Source: Paracyclopina nana (lineage: Eukaryota > Arthropoda > Copepoda > Cyclopoida > Cyclopettidae). From it: a stretch of DNA of 64,000 nucleotides. Shown in pieces: positions 13,316-28,300 of the stretch. Location: the NCBI GenBank assembly GCA_019096065.1, contig JAGUCH010000002.1, positions 9,064,501 to 9,128,500 of the forward strand. The letters are read 5' to 3'. Position 1 is the stretch's first letter, and every line of letters begins with the position of its first letter. Under the pieces are notes generated by a model. That model was not told the DNA's origin and did not search any database. It saw only the letters and a program-made list of their open reading frames with translations. A program made the position numbers and the translations under genes.

Positions 13316-16300
13316 GTCAACGAATGGTGGCTTTTTGAGTTGGCCATGATGTTATGCTACTCGGAGCAACAATTTATCCGGGCTCTTCGAAGAGACCCTG
13401 AGCGCCGAAGCATTCAGGTAAGAAAGGTTGCGCGACTCTTCTACTGAACCTACCGCTTAATGAGCCTCCGCAAACTTTTTCGTTTCTAGGACCTGCAAGT
13501 GATCTATTCGCATCTGGCCACAATTGCAGCCCTGTCTAAGCTTCGAGAATCCGCATTAAGGTCGTTGTGCACTATGGTCAGATATGAGAGGCATGCAGCA
13601 AACGACATTTTATACTGGTAAGTTATCTTTTTTCAATGTGATGTGCGTCGTGATGCATTTCGCAATATCCTCCCCATTCAAAGAACTTTGTGCATGAAAT
13701 TCACCAGCAATCTTGGATATGCATAATCACCTCTTCATCTTTTCAAACGGTTTTGATTGCATGATGCAAAAAGCAATCTTCATTGATTTCTCTTCGGAAC
13801 AAGTGTTTTTGTGATGTGACAATTTTGTCAAGGCATAATTCAGCATTGATATTTCATTGAACAAATTCAATACTAGCCCGTACTTACCCATGAATGAAGC
13901 TACTTTGTACACGCCTTTCTGCAATTCTTCCAATAATTTCTCCTTTATCCAACTTATATCAAACTTCTTACCGAGAAAAACTATCAGTCAAAGACACACG
14001 AGCTATGATGTGCTTAGGACAGGAACTCTGCAGCTTTCAATAAATAATTTTTCTTGATATCCAGATACTTCTATATCTGGCTAAGTGCAGCATCAATATA
14101 TTGATAAAAAGCTTTATTTATTTTGGAACCACTAAATCTCTTACGTTAGGTACTTTTCCAAATGAGATGCCAGTTCCGGAATTCTGTCACATCGAGTGTA
14201 TTTGAGAAGTAAGATGGTTCAATTTAATTTCTTTTTGCGAGTGAGCAATTATGTGAGATTTCTGTTACTGTACAAGCAATTTTAAAAATCGGATATTGAG
14301 AGCTTTTCTTGCGAGCCAATTCTTGCGACGGCCATCTCAAAGTATTCATTAACGATGTATTTCAGAAATCATGACGAGTTGACCTTCACGAAATGAATCG
14401 CTAATGTCAAATTGATACGTTCCAACAAACACCATCTTCATTTCCGCTTATGTCGAAGCGTTCAAAAAGTGCTCAAAGAAAGTAGTTTCCGCTGAGCCAG
14501 CAGCATCCAGTTTATATGTATATACTATATTTATGCGCGTGCAGCAAAATGTAGATGCTAAAAAAGTGCTCAACGCTGCGACTGAAAAATGATTGTCCAA
14601 GCAAGGTCGCAGCATGATGGTTGACATTCCAGATGAGATTTGAATTTTCGATATTTTTTCAGCCGCGGAGAAATGGCATCGTGTTGGTACATTTTGCTCT
14701 CGGGAGCCGTGTTCATCGACGGGTCCATGTTCCTTCCCCGCTCAAGGTAAGTGAGACCCCCTTTTTTACTCATGGCGGTGAGGCAATCACTGACCAAAAT
14801 GCACATTCCGGGCCAGCTAAACATTCACCTGCCTACTCATCTCAGGGACAAATCTTAGATTGCCTCATTATGCTATTCCCATTTCGTGCGGGTTTCGCAG
14901 CTTTTTTATGAGGGGTGCATTGAATGATGAAGGTAGCATATTCAGGCTGGGGAAATTCTCGCGAAACTGCAGCGGTTTCAAAGTTGTTCATTGAAAATTA
15001 TGTTTTTCTGATAAACATGCGCTCGAGTGCACATGAGCCTGTCGCAGTTGTGCTGTGCCTTGCGCTCGCTCACTACATCACACACAACGTACGCGTCGTT
15101 CCAACCTGGACTGGCTTGGAATGCTTGACGTTCAGGCCTCTGGAGCCCTCACCCAGCCAAGAATTAGTTGACTGCAGGCCACCTCAGCTCTGCTAGCTTA
15201 AAGTGAACACATCGTGCTTTTAGAGCCATCGTATTATTCCAAAGATTCAAGTGCAGTGCCCCTCTAATTAGACGACATCCACTGAAGCAGGAGACCTACT
15301 CACCTATGAGTTATTCTCAGGTAGGCAAACTCGCCCCTTCAATGTTAGCTGCTAGCTATTCTCAATAGTATTATGAATAGTAGCTCATGTAGAGTGCTGG
15401 TGTGGGTGTTACATATACTGGCGCAACACACATATACATGACGAATTTAGAGCATGAATTTCACCCATAGACTCGGTGCTAGGAGCGGAGTAGTTTATAG
15501 ATTGTGCAAGGCTCAAATTTGCACCTATGGAAGAAGAATCACTCTGTTGGAGAGTGTTTGACACTTGACAGTTGATCGGCTCTAAGCCTGGTTGGAAGAG
15601 CAAGGCCAATTGAGTCTCTATAGAGTGGAAATCTCGACTGCTGGGATTTCCTGTCAATGCTCAAAACTCGATTACATTCGAGAAAATGCTCAATAACAAG
15701 TTGTAGTTGTACGAACGTACGTACGTGCGCAATATAGCATAAAGAGCCCATGATTTTGACATATCGATCGACCCAGCCGTCGAAGAAGACGAGAAATGAT
15801 TTCAAAATCAGGTTGCACAGTGGTTCAAAATCCCTTCTAGACGCGCACGGGAAAAAAACTCGCGAAATCGTCGGAGTCAATTTTCATAGGGCTCTAAGCT
15901 AAAAATTGACTTTCAGAGCTCCCAATTCCGCACATTTCCGCAGCCAATTTTGACGAATAGTCATTAAATGGGGTCTGATTATCATCATAGCAATAATATC
16001 TAAATGTCATTCGATGTCAAACAAAAGTTATAGAATCCTGAAAGTAGGCAAAATTGGCTGTTCTACTGTTTTTCCTCATGGAAACTATTTCAAACAAATT
16101 TTCATTTTAAAGATGAATTTCAACTCTTTTCTGTTATTTTTCACTAATTTGAGCTATTTTCATGGCTAAGAAGTTATCCCAAAAAGAATCTGAAAATTGG
16201 TGTCAAAATGAGAATTTGGCGATTTGGCGGAATTTCACATGAGCGTGAAAACGGCTTTTTGAACCACCGTGGGTTGGTTTTTAATTCCCGACGCCGCTTC

Positions 16301-19300
16301 ATGCTCGGCCGCCCGGCAAAATCGTAATGATATTCTGCCAGAGAGTGAAATCTGTTGCATTCATTATCACCCATCCAAATGTTGTTGCCGCTCTGGCAGC
16401 AGCAGCGTCGATATTTATGAAGCTGGCCCGAGGGGCCAATCAAAATGTGAAAGTGCATTGCTTTGCAATGGTTGTTATATAGAATAAGTAGTCACAATAC
16501 TCCAATGCGAAATAGGCTGCGCTCCTTTTTTCGCTCGGGTCACAAAGGTCAGTGCCAATAGCTCATAATTGCATTTCACATGGCTTCTTAGGCCCCATAA
16601 ATTCACGATCCTAGTGGTTTTTGTCAAGCCAGCTTCCGGATGGGCCTCTGCTGCAAAAAAGCAACTTTGCACTCGCGGGGAAAAAGCCGTAATGGCCCTT
16701 TGGAGTTGTGAAATATGGATGTATCTTCTGCGCGCGGGAAATGAATACACTGCGGCCCCAGTGTGCGCAGCAGCAGCAGTCGTAGTAGCAATTGAATTTG
16801 CGGCTGTGCAACCTTGTCATTTCAAGAAGAGTCGTAAATACTGCTGTGGAGAAGAGATAACTTTTTGTGTCCTGCATATGGCCTGATGAAAGGATCTATC
16901 TATAGTACGTACATCCGTGGGACGTGCTCAAGATGCTGATCACAGTTGTGCAATGTCATAATGATCATCAATTTTCAAAAGAAAACTCCTGTTATTTTAT
17001 TAACCATGTGTATCAGACATCGTTTTTCAATACGGCCGCTAGCACTAAAAGCGGTTGCCAATAAGTGGTATTTAACGAGAAATTATCCGTATCAAGAGGA
17101 CGCGCGAGCCGTGACGCATGACGCGAGCAATATGCCTTGCACGAGGTTTTATTGAGGACCACAATTTTCATTCTATGGCGACTAGGAGAGACTGTACACA
17201 AATTACATGTGGCTACATTTTTTAAGACTTGAAGCGGTTGCCAAAAATTGATCACTGTTCCTCGAAAACCAGGAACAGAATTCATATGGTGCAAGATGAC
17301 CAGCCACGCAAAGGTCACCACCGCTTCGCGAATATCGTGATGATGCGGCCAGATTTCACCCAAAATCTCCATTTCGCACCGACATACAGCAATTTACTAC
17401 TCATTCTATTCCACGTGGCCGTCTCGTTTCTGCGAGTGCGGCAGATCACCACGGACAACCATGAGGAAACAAACGAAAGAAATAGTATACGCAGAAAACT
17501 CAACTTCCTACTGTTAATAGCAGGATCTACAGTAGCAAACGTGTTCTTATACTACCAGTATAATAATGACAAAAGATTCTAGATGATTGCAAACAGTTGT
17601 TCCTCTTCATAATCCAATTTTTTACATATTTTAAGCCGGCCGAAAGAAGCCTCACAAGTATTTTAGCACATAGTAGTGACTAGCAAGAATGTAGTCAAAT
17701 GGTGTCTAAAAGGGCATACGTTAGAAAGAACGCAGTCATAATAAAAAAGGCTTTTTACACAATGGATCCCAATTTGCCAGATATCACGAATACGCGCGCG
17801 ATAAAGATGAGCCGGGGTTCACGAGGCGTGAAAAACTTCAGGAATATACACAAAGAATTCCAAAAAAGACTTGTCCGCCATTGCAATATAAATTCAGATT
17901 GTATGAATTCTTTTGTTTCTCATTTGACTTTCTGAAGGCCACGTGGCTCAAAGAAGTGATCTATAACTTTCACGGTACTAATTTTGGCTATGGATGCATA
18001 AAATTAAATTGCGTTAGGAAAATCGTGACTCCGTTCTGTATTGGGATCCGATATTCCTTGTCGTGATGGTCAAAGGAGCAATTTCAACATCCTGGATCAC
18101 GGGAGGAAAATTGGAGTAGAAGCGTTTTTCGGGGAGCAAAAAAGTCACACCTTCCTCACACTTTCGAGCTTGCTTGGCAAGTTGGTGCTAGAATCTGCTA
18201 TTTACACGCATCACTTGTATTTTGTGGATTTTGGAGGCCGTCAAAGTGTATTTTCTCAATGTGCAGTCATTGAGAAACCTGTCACAGTCTGGCTGCATGA
18301 CTGAATTGATATCAGCCCGTTGCCAAATATGGGTTGAGCATTCAATGGCCTTCGTGATGATGAGAAGTGGAATTTTATGAAAAACAACAACCATATTACC
18401 ACTCGTGTGCATATTCAAAGCGCACTGCTTGAGCCTCAAAAGAGTGGAAAATGATCATGTCTGAAGCTGAAAAGGCCATTTGCTATTTTTGGGCTCAAGA
18501 GCTCAGTTGGATTTGTACATGTTTAGGAAATAGCATTGAGGCTAACTCCTCCAATATTAGCCCGGTTCCAACAAGGAAAATCAGCAAAGTCAGGAGACGT
18601 AACTTGACTTTTTAGCATAGCCAGGTCACAGCTAGCTCGCGCGCTCAGCTCAACCTGACTTAACTGGTTTACCGCACTGCACTATGCTGATATCCCGTGT
18701 TGGAACCGGGCTATAGATTTTTGCCAGTGCCTCAATACCCAAAAAATTAAGAGCACCATGTTCTGCCATGTGGCCAATACTCAATATAATGTCATATTGT
18801 TCACAAAATACTCAGATGAGTAGCTTTTCTACTTCTGAGCCGCTACCAAAATTTGAGAATGATGATGATTCTTGATTCTGGTGTCCTTGGTTGTCCTTCC
18901 GTCCGGTGTCAACAATTACTGAGCAAGATGGATTCCCATCAACGTAATTTCAACAGCTCAAGTAAATATTGCCCAAAAAACCGGGCGATTGTTGCTGTTG
19001 CTCAGTTGCAATCAAGGAAGTCCCACCACCATCATCGCAACCTAATAAACGCGAGTCATCACTCTCAAATTCACAAAATAGTGCGTTGCTGCAGATGCCA
19101 AATCCAGGCCAGGAAGTTTGCAACGGGACCGCACATGGGATCACTTGGGGTCAAACCAATGAATGTGCAAAGGCAGAAAAAATGGCATTAGACGATGGCG
19201 CTATTGCACAGCTATTGCTTGCGTCTAATGGATGGCAGGTCAACCTTGATATTTATCAATGACCGTGGACAAGCAGGACGGTAATGATGCATTCCAGAAT

Positions 19301-22300
19301 TGGCATGGTGAAACAATTTAAAAGGACTCTTTTTTTTTATTTCTCAAGTAGGCACTTTCAAAATTGGAAAACTCATTAGCTGTTATCTAACGGGAACTTA
19401 TCATAGCATATACGAGTTATTCAAGTTGGTCGAGTCAAGCTTGCACAATAGGCAGAAATAATTAGATTGATGTATGGCGAATATCATTAAATCATTAAAA
19501 AATGAGCCGTAATTTTGATCGGAGAGAAACTGGAATTAAAAAGACTCATATGGACATCAAGGACTAATCTTTAAGTGGTCCACTTTATTCCATTATTCAC
19601 CGATCCGTAAAACAGAAAGAATTCTGTGTTGGATATTACCGTGTACCACCACTAAGCTCTTTAGAACGACGTTGCGAATGAATCACCAAATGTTTGAAGG
19701 CCTGAATATAGGATTATACACCTCTAGGCTGGAGGATAACACGAATTATTTTTTAGTATCAAGTGACAGATCACGAGTGAGCAGAGCGAACGAGTGATTG
19801 GCACGAGATACTAAAAAATAATGAGTGTTATCCGACAGCCTAGAGGTGTATAATCCTATTACTATTAGCTGGCCCCCAACATTTCAAGCATTGGCTAAAA
19901 TTGAATTTAGGAAAGTTTTTAGGCTTGATTTTTGCAATATATGCCTTAAATTTTGCGATTCGCTCTATTCCAGATAGCGAGCGTGAGCTCATCAAAGCTG
20001 ACCCAGCGGTCTAGTCGTCAAAGTGCGCCTGTTGCCATTGCGTCTTGCCACTATGCCGCGCCGGCCCGTTCGGCCATGTTGTTGCAGCGCTTGCTAGTCG
20101 CCAGCTTACTGCTACTGCAGTAGCTATTTGACCCAGCTCCTACGCAATTTTTTCACAATTGAATTAATGGCTCAGTGGTAGGGCATCGGCGTGCTAGCTG
20201 GGTGCCCTGGGTTCGATTCTTGCTGCCTCCTTCCTTTTTTTCGTTGATTCAAATAAAATAGGTGGCGCAAGGATCTAGTGAGGTGTAATGACCATTATCC
20301 ACTTGTAGATGCATAATGTTCATTATCCTCCTCCAGATCAAACAACAATGAAAAATCATGGAAATTATACGGTCGCAGCTTATGTACTGCTCAGCCGTCT
20401 CAGCTAATAGTAATAATGCTTAGCAATTCATTTGTCAAATGCTGGGGCCCGTTGAAGCAAGATATTGTTTTTATAATGGTTGTAAACAAAGTAATAGCAC
20501 GATGAGTGTGACATTGAACTATGGCCGCCCCCCAATTCTTCACACACATGAGAAGATGACGAAGTCTGCTTTGCTCTATGATGATATACATGGCAAATTA
20601 GCTCGTGCGATTTTATGGCTCGCCCTCTTTCTTCCTAACAGAGATTTTTGTGTGCGTAAAGTCTCTTTTGCCACAAAACCGCAAAAAAATAATTGGCTAG
20701 CTGAGCCAAAACCTTATAGAAAATGCCATCGGCAGAAAAGGTCACTACACTTTTCGATCACCACTTGAGTAATAATAATTTTCTGCAAAGCTCCATCCGT
20801 CCTTGAAGTTCGACGCGCGTTTGCTTGTACGAATAATACCTCACACACTTACAGAATGCTTGGTACGTGGCTCCGTCATCGCCTAAAGTCTCTGCACATC
20901 CAGAAGCTATAAGGGTGAAGTGCGTGAATAATTGACAACAATTAGACTACTGGCAAAAGTTGCATATTGCTGTTGCAATAGGATGACTGACAAGAGAGGT
21001 CAGCATCAGCTTTTGAGTCAGCGCTTCAATTGGGTTGTGATATCGATTTTCAACAGCATTCATTTTATTACCTAGCTGTATTGTGTACAACATAATACGC
21101 TCATAGATGCACCTAGCTGCGACCTTTAAAATGCCGTACAATAGCTCCAGACTTTTGAGAGAATGCCTAGAAACACAATGTCGGCAAAATTGGGTATTAA
21201 CTCGACCTTTTTCAAGAGAAGCTTTATCACGAGAAATCTTCCCTTCTTTACCTAAACTCTTATGGGAGACTCTATTATTTGAAGCATGAGATGAGCATAA
21301 TGTTTTTAGATACAAAAGAGAAGAAGCTTTGTATGCCTTACTTTTTTAATTCTTTGGAGCACACTAGTACACACTTGAGATGAGCTAGACCTTCACAAAA
21401 ATCGAGAATTATTCAATTGACAAATAAATTACACGGTCTTTTTCACGAAATTTATGCTCTTATCTTCCACCTGCTAAGCGACCTTCGTTTGTCTTGTCCG
21501 AATACGAAAATTGCCTTAAGCCTAATAGGATTTAAAACAGGTACCATATACGCCGCGCGCGTATACTATACGTTAATGCCAAAGAAAACAAATGACGAAT
21601 GTGGATGTGTGGAAAAAATATAGCAAGGATTTATGCCAACTTTTCGGCCATGTAACCTTTAAAATACTTTTTAGTGCGGAGGTCAGCCAGCCAGAAATTG
21701 CATTTCCAAGCTAGGATATTAGCAAACTGCAAAAAACTACAATTTGCTCCTTCTATCTTCTATTGACTTTTAAAAAACTTGCGCCCTGTTATCGACGTCA
21801 GGCTACTTAATTAGCATTGTACGCCAGTAATTGGTGTTGTGAAGTGATGAAAGAGGCTCTATAATAATGGCTCATTATCTTCAACGTCTTTGATCGTAGC
21901 AAGGTTGCGGTTGTTATCTGTTCTTATTTACTGATGAGGTTGCGATGTCTGTAAATAAGGCTCATTATCTTCCGCGTCTTTGATCGTGGCATGCTTACGG
22001 TTGTTATCCCTTCTTAGTTACTGACATCGCAACCTCGTCAGTAAATAAGAACCGATAACAACCGCAACCATGCTACGATCAAAGACGCGAAAGATAATGA
22101 GCCTTAGAAGCGATAACAACCGCGTAAGCAAGCCACGATCAAAGACGCGCAATATAGGCTCATAATCTTCCGCATCTTTGATCGTAGCATGGTTGCGGTT
22201 GTTATCGGTTCTTATTTACTGACGAGGTTGCGATGTCAGTAAATAAGAAGTGATAACAACCGTGACCAAGTCACGATCAAAGACGCGGAAGATAATGAGC

Positions 22301-25300
22301 CATAATGAGCATAATCTCTCGATGAATTGCGTATGCAAACATATTGTAGGCATTGCACGTTTTTTATTTGTAAGATAACTTTGTCAGCCCCCAAATGATA
22401 TACCTATGTATTCTTAGCAGAATTTCAATTCTGTCTGTAAATATCGAGCTCGCATGTTCCAGATTAAAATGAATAACAACCCTCGGATTATCGGATTGAA
22501 AAGACGAGCCAACTACTGTAAAAACAGCAAGATACAGCAAAGGGAAATTCTCAATATTTGGAAAATAATGTGGGAAAAGCCCTTAATGGAAGCATCAAAA
22601 ACTAGCAATGGCCTCAAGTTCTTAAAGAGATCTTGGAAGCCAAAGTGGTGAAAACCAGCGAAATTGGTTGCTAATGTTATTTTTGTTATCTCCGATCTTA
22701 ATCGCATTAAGCTTCAGGAAAACTCCGTATAGGAAATAGCGTTGTCCATGCTTGCTACAATGCTATGAATAGTCTTGACGTTTTGTTGCTGACAGAAAAC
22801 ATTCGGTTGACATACCTTAGAGTTCGTTCAATGAATGGCACCTAGTTTGTGGTCATAATTGAAGCAATCAATGAAGGCAAAGCAACTTCCCTCAAGCTAA
22901 TCACGAAATGAAATAATCGTACATCAGGCACCACCTCATAGCACATGCGGAGCCTTAGCTGAACTCATTTCATTCATGAATAATACCTTCAGAATTCCTT
23001 TGATTTCCTTCAAAGAAGAAAATGGCACAAATCATGAGTATTTCCGTGACTCGATTTCTCCTGCCTACAGGAAAATAAGAAATTCATTACACGCTGCTTG
23101 GAAAGAAGAACCCTTCAATGTGTTTAGGCGAGAATTGCGAGTGGGAGTCGGAAAATGGGAAAAGTTTGCTCAACGAACCGTTGTTTTGCTGTTATTTGAA
23201 GATGTCTCGGCAGAGGCATTTAGCATTCACATTAGTTTAGCCTTGAGCATCTCACAAATACTTACACGCTCATGGTTAGTTGAATTTCTCAGAGGTAAAA
23301 ATAAAATATTGGTCTGAAGTCGGTGCGCTCGAGTCTGCTCAAATTCTTAATAACAACAGCACACGTGTTCCTACCACGTGGAATTAAGTTTTAAACGCGT
23401 TTTGAACAAGTATGGATTTCAGTTGGTTTACCTAGGGTAATTTTACAAGATCTCTGGGGATTTTCCTAGTTTCTTGAGATCGATAGCAAATATTTTCTCG
23501 CTCTGTCAAAGTAGATTTTTGTTCTTTCGTACACGATTGATGAGCACAAAGAAAGTACGCGTGAGTTTCACCTGTAGCCTAGCACCGATTCTTGATTAGC
23601 TGGCTGTAAGCATACATAATTCGTATTCTCGCCCAGCATTGTTTGCCTACTGGGAAATCAGACAAAAATAAGGGCTTGCTGGTTAGTCCTGGTCTTTATT
23701 AAAATTTTGGTGATGTCTTGATTACGCTCGATAAAGAATTACGCGCAGTAGGAGCCACGTTTAGCGAGTGAAGGCTCATTCAACTTTGCTCTTCTCCACG
23801 ATGAAAATAGATTTCGGGCCATACCAGGAAAACTGGCATATAATCGTTAGTCGGCAACAGTAAACTAGAAAATTGGCTAGCTCCCAGCTGAATATTGAAA
23901 ATGGGCGACACTTCTCTCATTTGTGATTAGGAACATTGCTTTTACTGAACTCGCAGGTAAAAGTCATTAGGAAGGCAATTGCGTTTCTTGGTGGTGGCTA
24001 CCAGGAGAGTGGAAGGGACAACTTGTAGGCTAGCGGGAAAGTCTTGCATTTTCCCTCCTCAAAGCAAGGAGAAGAAGCAGGCTTGCTGCATGCAGCTTTC
24101 CCTAGCACAAAGCAGTGTCTCTCCATCGGAGCCTGCTGTTCGTATAGCTAGCTCATGTCGGCTTGACGCACTTAATTAGTCGAGTCTAGACCCAAATTCT
24201 TACAAGCGTTGTCATCGCCAATGCACACTGAGTGGTCATCAAAATTATGCCAATGCAGACCGTTTTTTATAGCGCATCTTGAGTCTATTGTCAATTCTCC
24301 AGGCAAATTTTCCAGCGTATGAAAAAGAGAATACCAAACGGCCCTTCCACGTATTGGTTCTACGAATCTATATCACGTTGCAAATGTGATCAGATCATGT
24401 TTTGCTTATTCCCAATGGGCTTCGCTGGTGACGAATTTATGCTGCTCAAGGCTATTTGAAAATAGCGAGAAAAAAGTTCACGTCGCGCGCTGGTCGTTAT
24501 TTATGCACACGCTCAATGTCACACACGTTCCACCACCATCGCCAAGCCTTGGCCATCAGATCGACAAGTGCCAAAAGTTTGATGAAGAACTCATCCGTAA
24601 GCTGCTCAGCTCGAGACAAAAACGCTGACCTTCGGCATAAAAAGCCCGTCGGGTAATAAGGGGTTGAGTTCCGCATCGCGTATGCTGAAAAATTGAGTGG
24701 CCACAATTTTCATGCGCGTACCCCGCTGCATGCCATGGGAGGAAATTGCATTAGAAGACCTTTGCCGAGACGACGCAAAAAATCCACGTGCTCATCATCA
24801 TCATTGTGAGACCCTCATTAACGATGCCATGATGGGGTCATAGGCCAAACCCTTCGAACGTGTCCTTCAAGAACCTCTCGGAAGGCTCGGCAATTTGCTG
24901 GAAAGCTGCGTGCGAGCGCAACTCAATTGTAGCTTTAGGTGATATTTGGATTAGTCTATTGTCATGCGCGCCCAAGTGTAGCAGGATTCTATATGCTGGT
25001 GCATATAATGAAGATGTTCTGTCATTGTTCGCCCTGACATCATCAGCCTTTTGTGTCCGTTTCATGGGGATAGCTTTTTTAGCGAGGGCCCGCGTGGGTC
25101 GATGCATGCATGCGTACGAGCAGCCTTGGCAGTGAATTTTTCCATGATTTTTTCCAGGTAAGAATCCACGTGGAATCCCTTCAAGTTACCCTGCCATTTA
25201 TGCTCGTACACGCATATAGGGAGAAATAAGCTTCGATTTCGTACAACGATATAATAACGTATATGCGTGCATCGTAAGTAGAGATATAAGTAGAAATAGC

Positions 25301-28300
25301 GGTAGCTGGTGGAACATGTAAGAAATTAGATTTGGTCCTCTGTTGCGCTGAGAAGAGCGCCTGCAAAGCAGGCAGTGAAAAAGCAGGCGAAGCTGCCGGC
25401 CACAAATGCCCTCCCGATGACGGAGGACACATCTTTTCTCCTCTCGGGGCAAAGGCTCGTGAAGCAGGCCAACTGGATCCCGACTGAGCCGGGGTTGGCG
25501 TAGCCACACAGGGCGTAAGTGCATATAATACTGGCCCTCGGCGATAAGAGACCCTCCTGGATCAGGAGCCCCAATCTCCTGTAGGCGATGAACTCGTTGG
25601 CCACGGTCTTGATCCCTATCAGCGTGCCCACCAGGTGGCACTCGGACCAATCCACGCCCATGATGAAGGCCAGCGGCATGAACCCGTAGCCCAGGAGGAT
25701 TTCGAAGTTCACATCGGGAAATCCAATGAGGCCGCCGAAAAATGCAACTAGCGCGTTGAGAAAGGCCACGAAGGCTATGAACGCGACAACAATGGCAGTG
25801 ATGTTGAGAACCAGGTTGGCGGCGGAGGCCGCTCCCTCTGTGGCCGCGTTTAACAGGCTGCTCGATTCGCCGTTGCCCACCGCCGAGGAGATGACCACGA
25901 CCTCCTCGTTCTTCTTCTTCGCCTCCGTTTCCGGCAGGAGCAATTTGGCCGCCGCCAGAGCGGCCGGGGCCGACATGACGGAGGCCGAAAGGAGGTGGGC
26001 CGGGTTGACCCCGAAGCTGATGTAGGCCGCCATGACGGTGCCGGCAATGGTGGCAAATCCACTGGTGAGGACCGCGTGAATCTCCGATACGGTGAGGCCA
26101 GACAAGTACGGCTGCAAAGAGAAATAATCGATATTGGCAGCTTTGCATGCATCGCGCGCTTCCTGAGACCTGAATGAGGAGCGGAGCCATGGCTTGCCCG
26201 ATGAATATGTTGGAGGCCGCGTTCATGGACTCCACCGAGGACGTTCCCACGGTCGCGCTGAGCAGCCAGCCGATCTTGGCCGTCAGCCACTGCACCGCTC
26301 CGAAGTGGAACAGAATGTTGACGACGAACGAGAAGAAGTAGATGACTGACAGGGCGCTGAACACAACCACCCCGGGCACGGCCTTTTTCGCGTTGATTTC
26401 CGAGGTCACGTTGAAAACGAGGCTGTGGTTGTCGAAAACAGCCTCGTTGAAAATTCTCTGGTGGACCAAGTAGCCAAACACGAAACCACTGCCCTCGTTG
26501 GTGAATCCCAGGAAGCGATTAATTTTCCGACCTATGCAGTCAAACACGGCTTTTCCCAAAGGCCACCTAAGAATGAGGAGGGCGAACAAGAACTGGAGGC
26601 TGAGGCTCCAAGTGACCTGCGAGCAACATGTTGTCATTTGCGCGGCGTTGCGGGCGATATTAGGTGTGCATATACTTGTCTCCAGTTGATGCGTTTCGGG
26701 TGCGTGGAGGCCAGCGCTAGAAGGACGACGAAAACCACAACACCCGAGGCCGAGATGAGCCTTCGGCGGTCATCGCTGGAGTCAATCACCAGGAAAATGA
26801 CGATTGAGGAAAGGACGCTGAGGTAGATGATGAAACGTGCCAGACGGAAGGAAAGTAGCTTTTCTGAGGCTCTCAACAGCGGCCTCGTCACGGCCCTTTC
26901 AAACGGCGCGCTGCTCAACACCAGCCTCTGCAGCATGTGCACGTACACCAGACGAGCGTACACCAGCCCCGTGCAGATGAGGACGAACCCGAGGCCGTCG
27001 CACCACTGCCAATCGCCAGTCTCCGAGTTTTGCGTGTGCCAAAAGATGGCGTAGGCCAAATAAGCGTTGAACACTAGAAACAGGGCGGTCTTGACGGCCC
27101 TGTCCTTCCACTGCGGGGAGGCTGGAGTAGTGGCCGTCGTGGAGTCCGGCGTGAGGACAGTCTCTTCGAGCTCGATCCCTTCGGAGTTGGCATCTAGCGA
27201 AGACTTCTTTTCAACCCTCTTGCCCGAAAATCCGAGCTGCATAAAATAGGGACGATAAGATGTTATGCCAAGTGCTAGCAGAGGAGGTCTTCTCGACATA
27301 ATGCCAATTTAGTCTTTTTTCCCCGACCCACTATCCTTGTTGACAGGTAGTACATATAATCGGATTCCGAGCGCATGCGCGCCTTGCTATCATCATCGCA
27401 CCAAGCAGCTAGCAGATGATGCCGAATCCCAGTAAAAATGTGGCGAGGACTTACCTCCATGATGTCGGCACAAATACTACAGAGATTTGAAGCTGCATTG
27501 TGTAAATTGGATCTACTGCTACTACATTCGAACGTGTTTGGGACTTAATCAGCCAACAGCAACCCACGCAATACTTTTCGCCTTGCAATCTACGAATCTG
27601 GGGCTGGAGCGGTTCAACGATTTATCTCGCGATGCTCGGCATTATATCGCTACATTATATGCTTCGAGGCGGCGCTCATTCATGCAGCGTACGTACAGCA
27701 TTGAAAAAACGCTGCTGCTATGCACAGTACACAAAAAGGAGGCACGTGTCCGTACACATGCTAGAGCGTGGCGGCAGCCTCGGCAGCAGCCTCGAGGTGC
27801 TTGGCGGCAGGGCCGGGGGAGCTGCAGCGGTGCAGCTGAGCTAGTTGGTCGGCGACGACGACAAATACCTTGAGGAGTCTGAGATAGATCATCAGTGTTC
27901 TAAACGTGACCCCGTGCGAGCAGCAAGCTCGATCACTCGTTCGCACGCACGCACGCCAGCCGACGACGGCCTCGACCTTCGAAGAGGCCGCACGCTCGCG
28001 CTGCATGCTGCCGCGGATGCCTATACCAGGAACTACAAACAGAACGCACGCAAAACTACAAATAACGGATGCGCACATGGATCTACAAAACTTTTTTTTT
28101 ACTAAACCAACCGCATATGGACCTACACTGAACCAAGCGCACTCAAGCTACATTTAGCAGATACGCACATGAACCTACATAAAAAGCTGTTAGCAAAATG
28201 AACACAGATGATTTGCACATGAAACTACATTTGACTAAATGCACTTTTGAAAAAACATTTTGAAAAAAGGGGCCTCATAAAAGGCACACAATTCCCACAA

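Larger units (their letters stand above)
14747..25325. other. Left part of the giant PDZ-GEF intron
   Basis: There is no supported gene before the nested CNT. Small open frames (for example 113 codons at 22976-23317) have no recognisable family. Four repeat features are listed separately: 18558-18713, 19709-19858, 20168-20220 and 21869-22301. The remainder is unique-looking intronic DNA. Confidence 0.6.

Noticed and set aside
20160..20235. Functional tRNA gene
   Set aside because: A and B boxes are present, but the acceptor, anticodon and T stems do not pair acceptably.
21869..22301. CRISPR-like array
   Set aside because: Repeats alternate in orientation, there are no unique spacers of constant size, and the context is eukaryotic.
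22976..23317. 113-codon open frame in the PDZ-GEF intron
   Set aside because: Starts with ATG and has fairly protein-like composition, but no domain, no poly(A) signal and no linked exon.
26101..26180. Frameshift in the CNT gene
   Set aside because: The frame change is explained by a 58-bp intron with family-exact joining of LLIQ to PYLSG.
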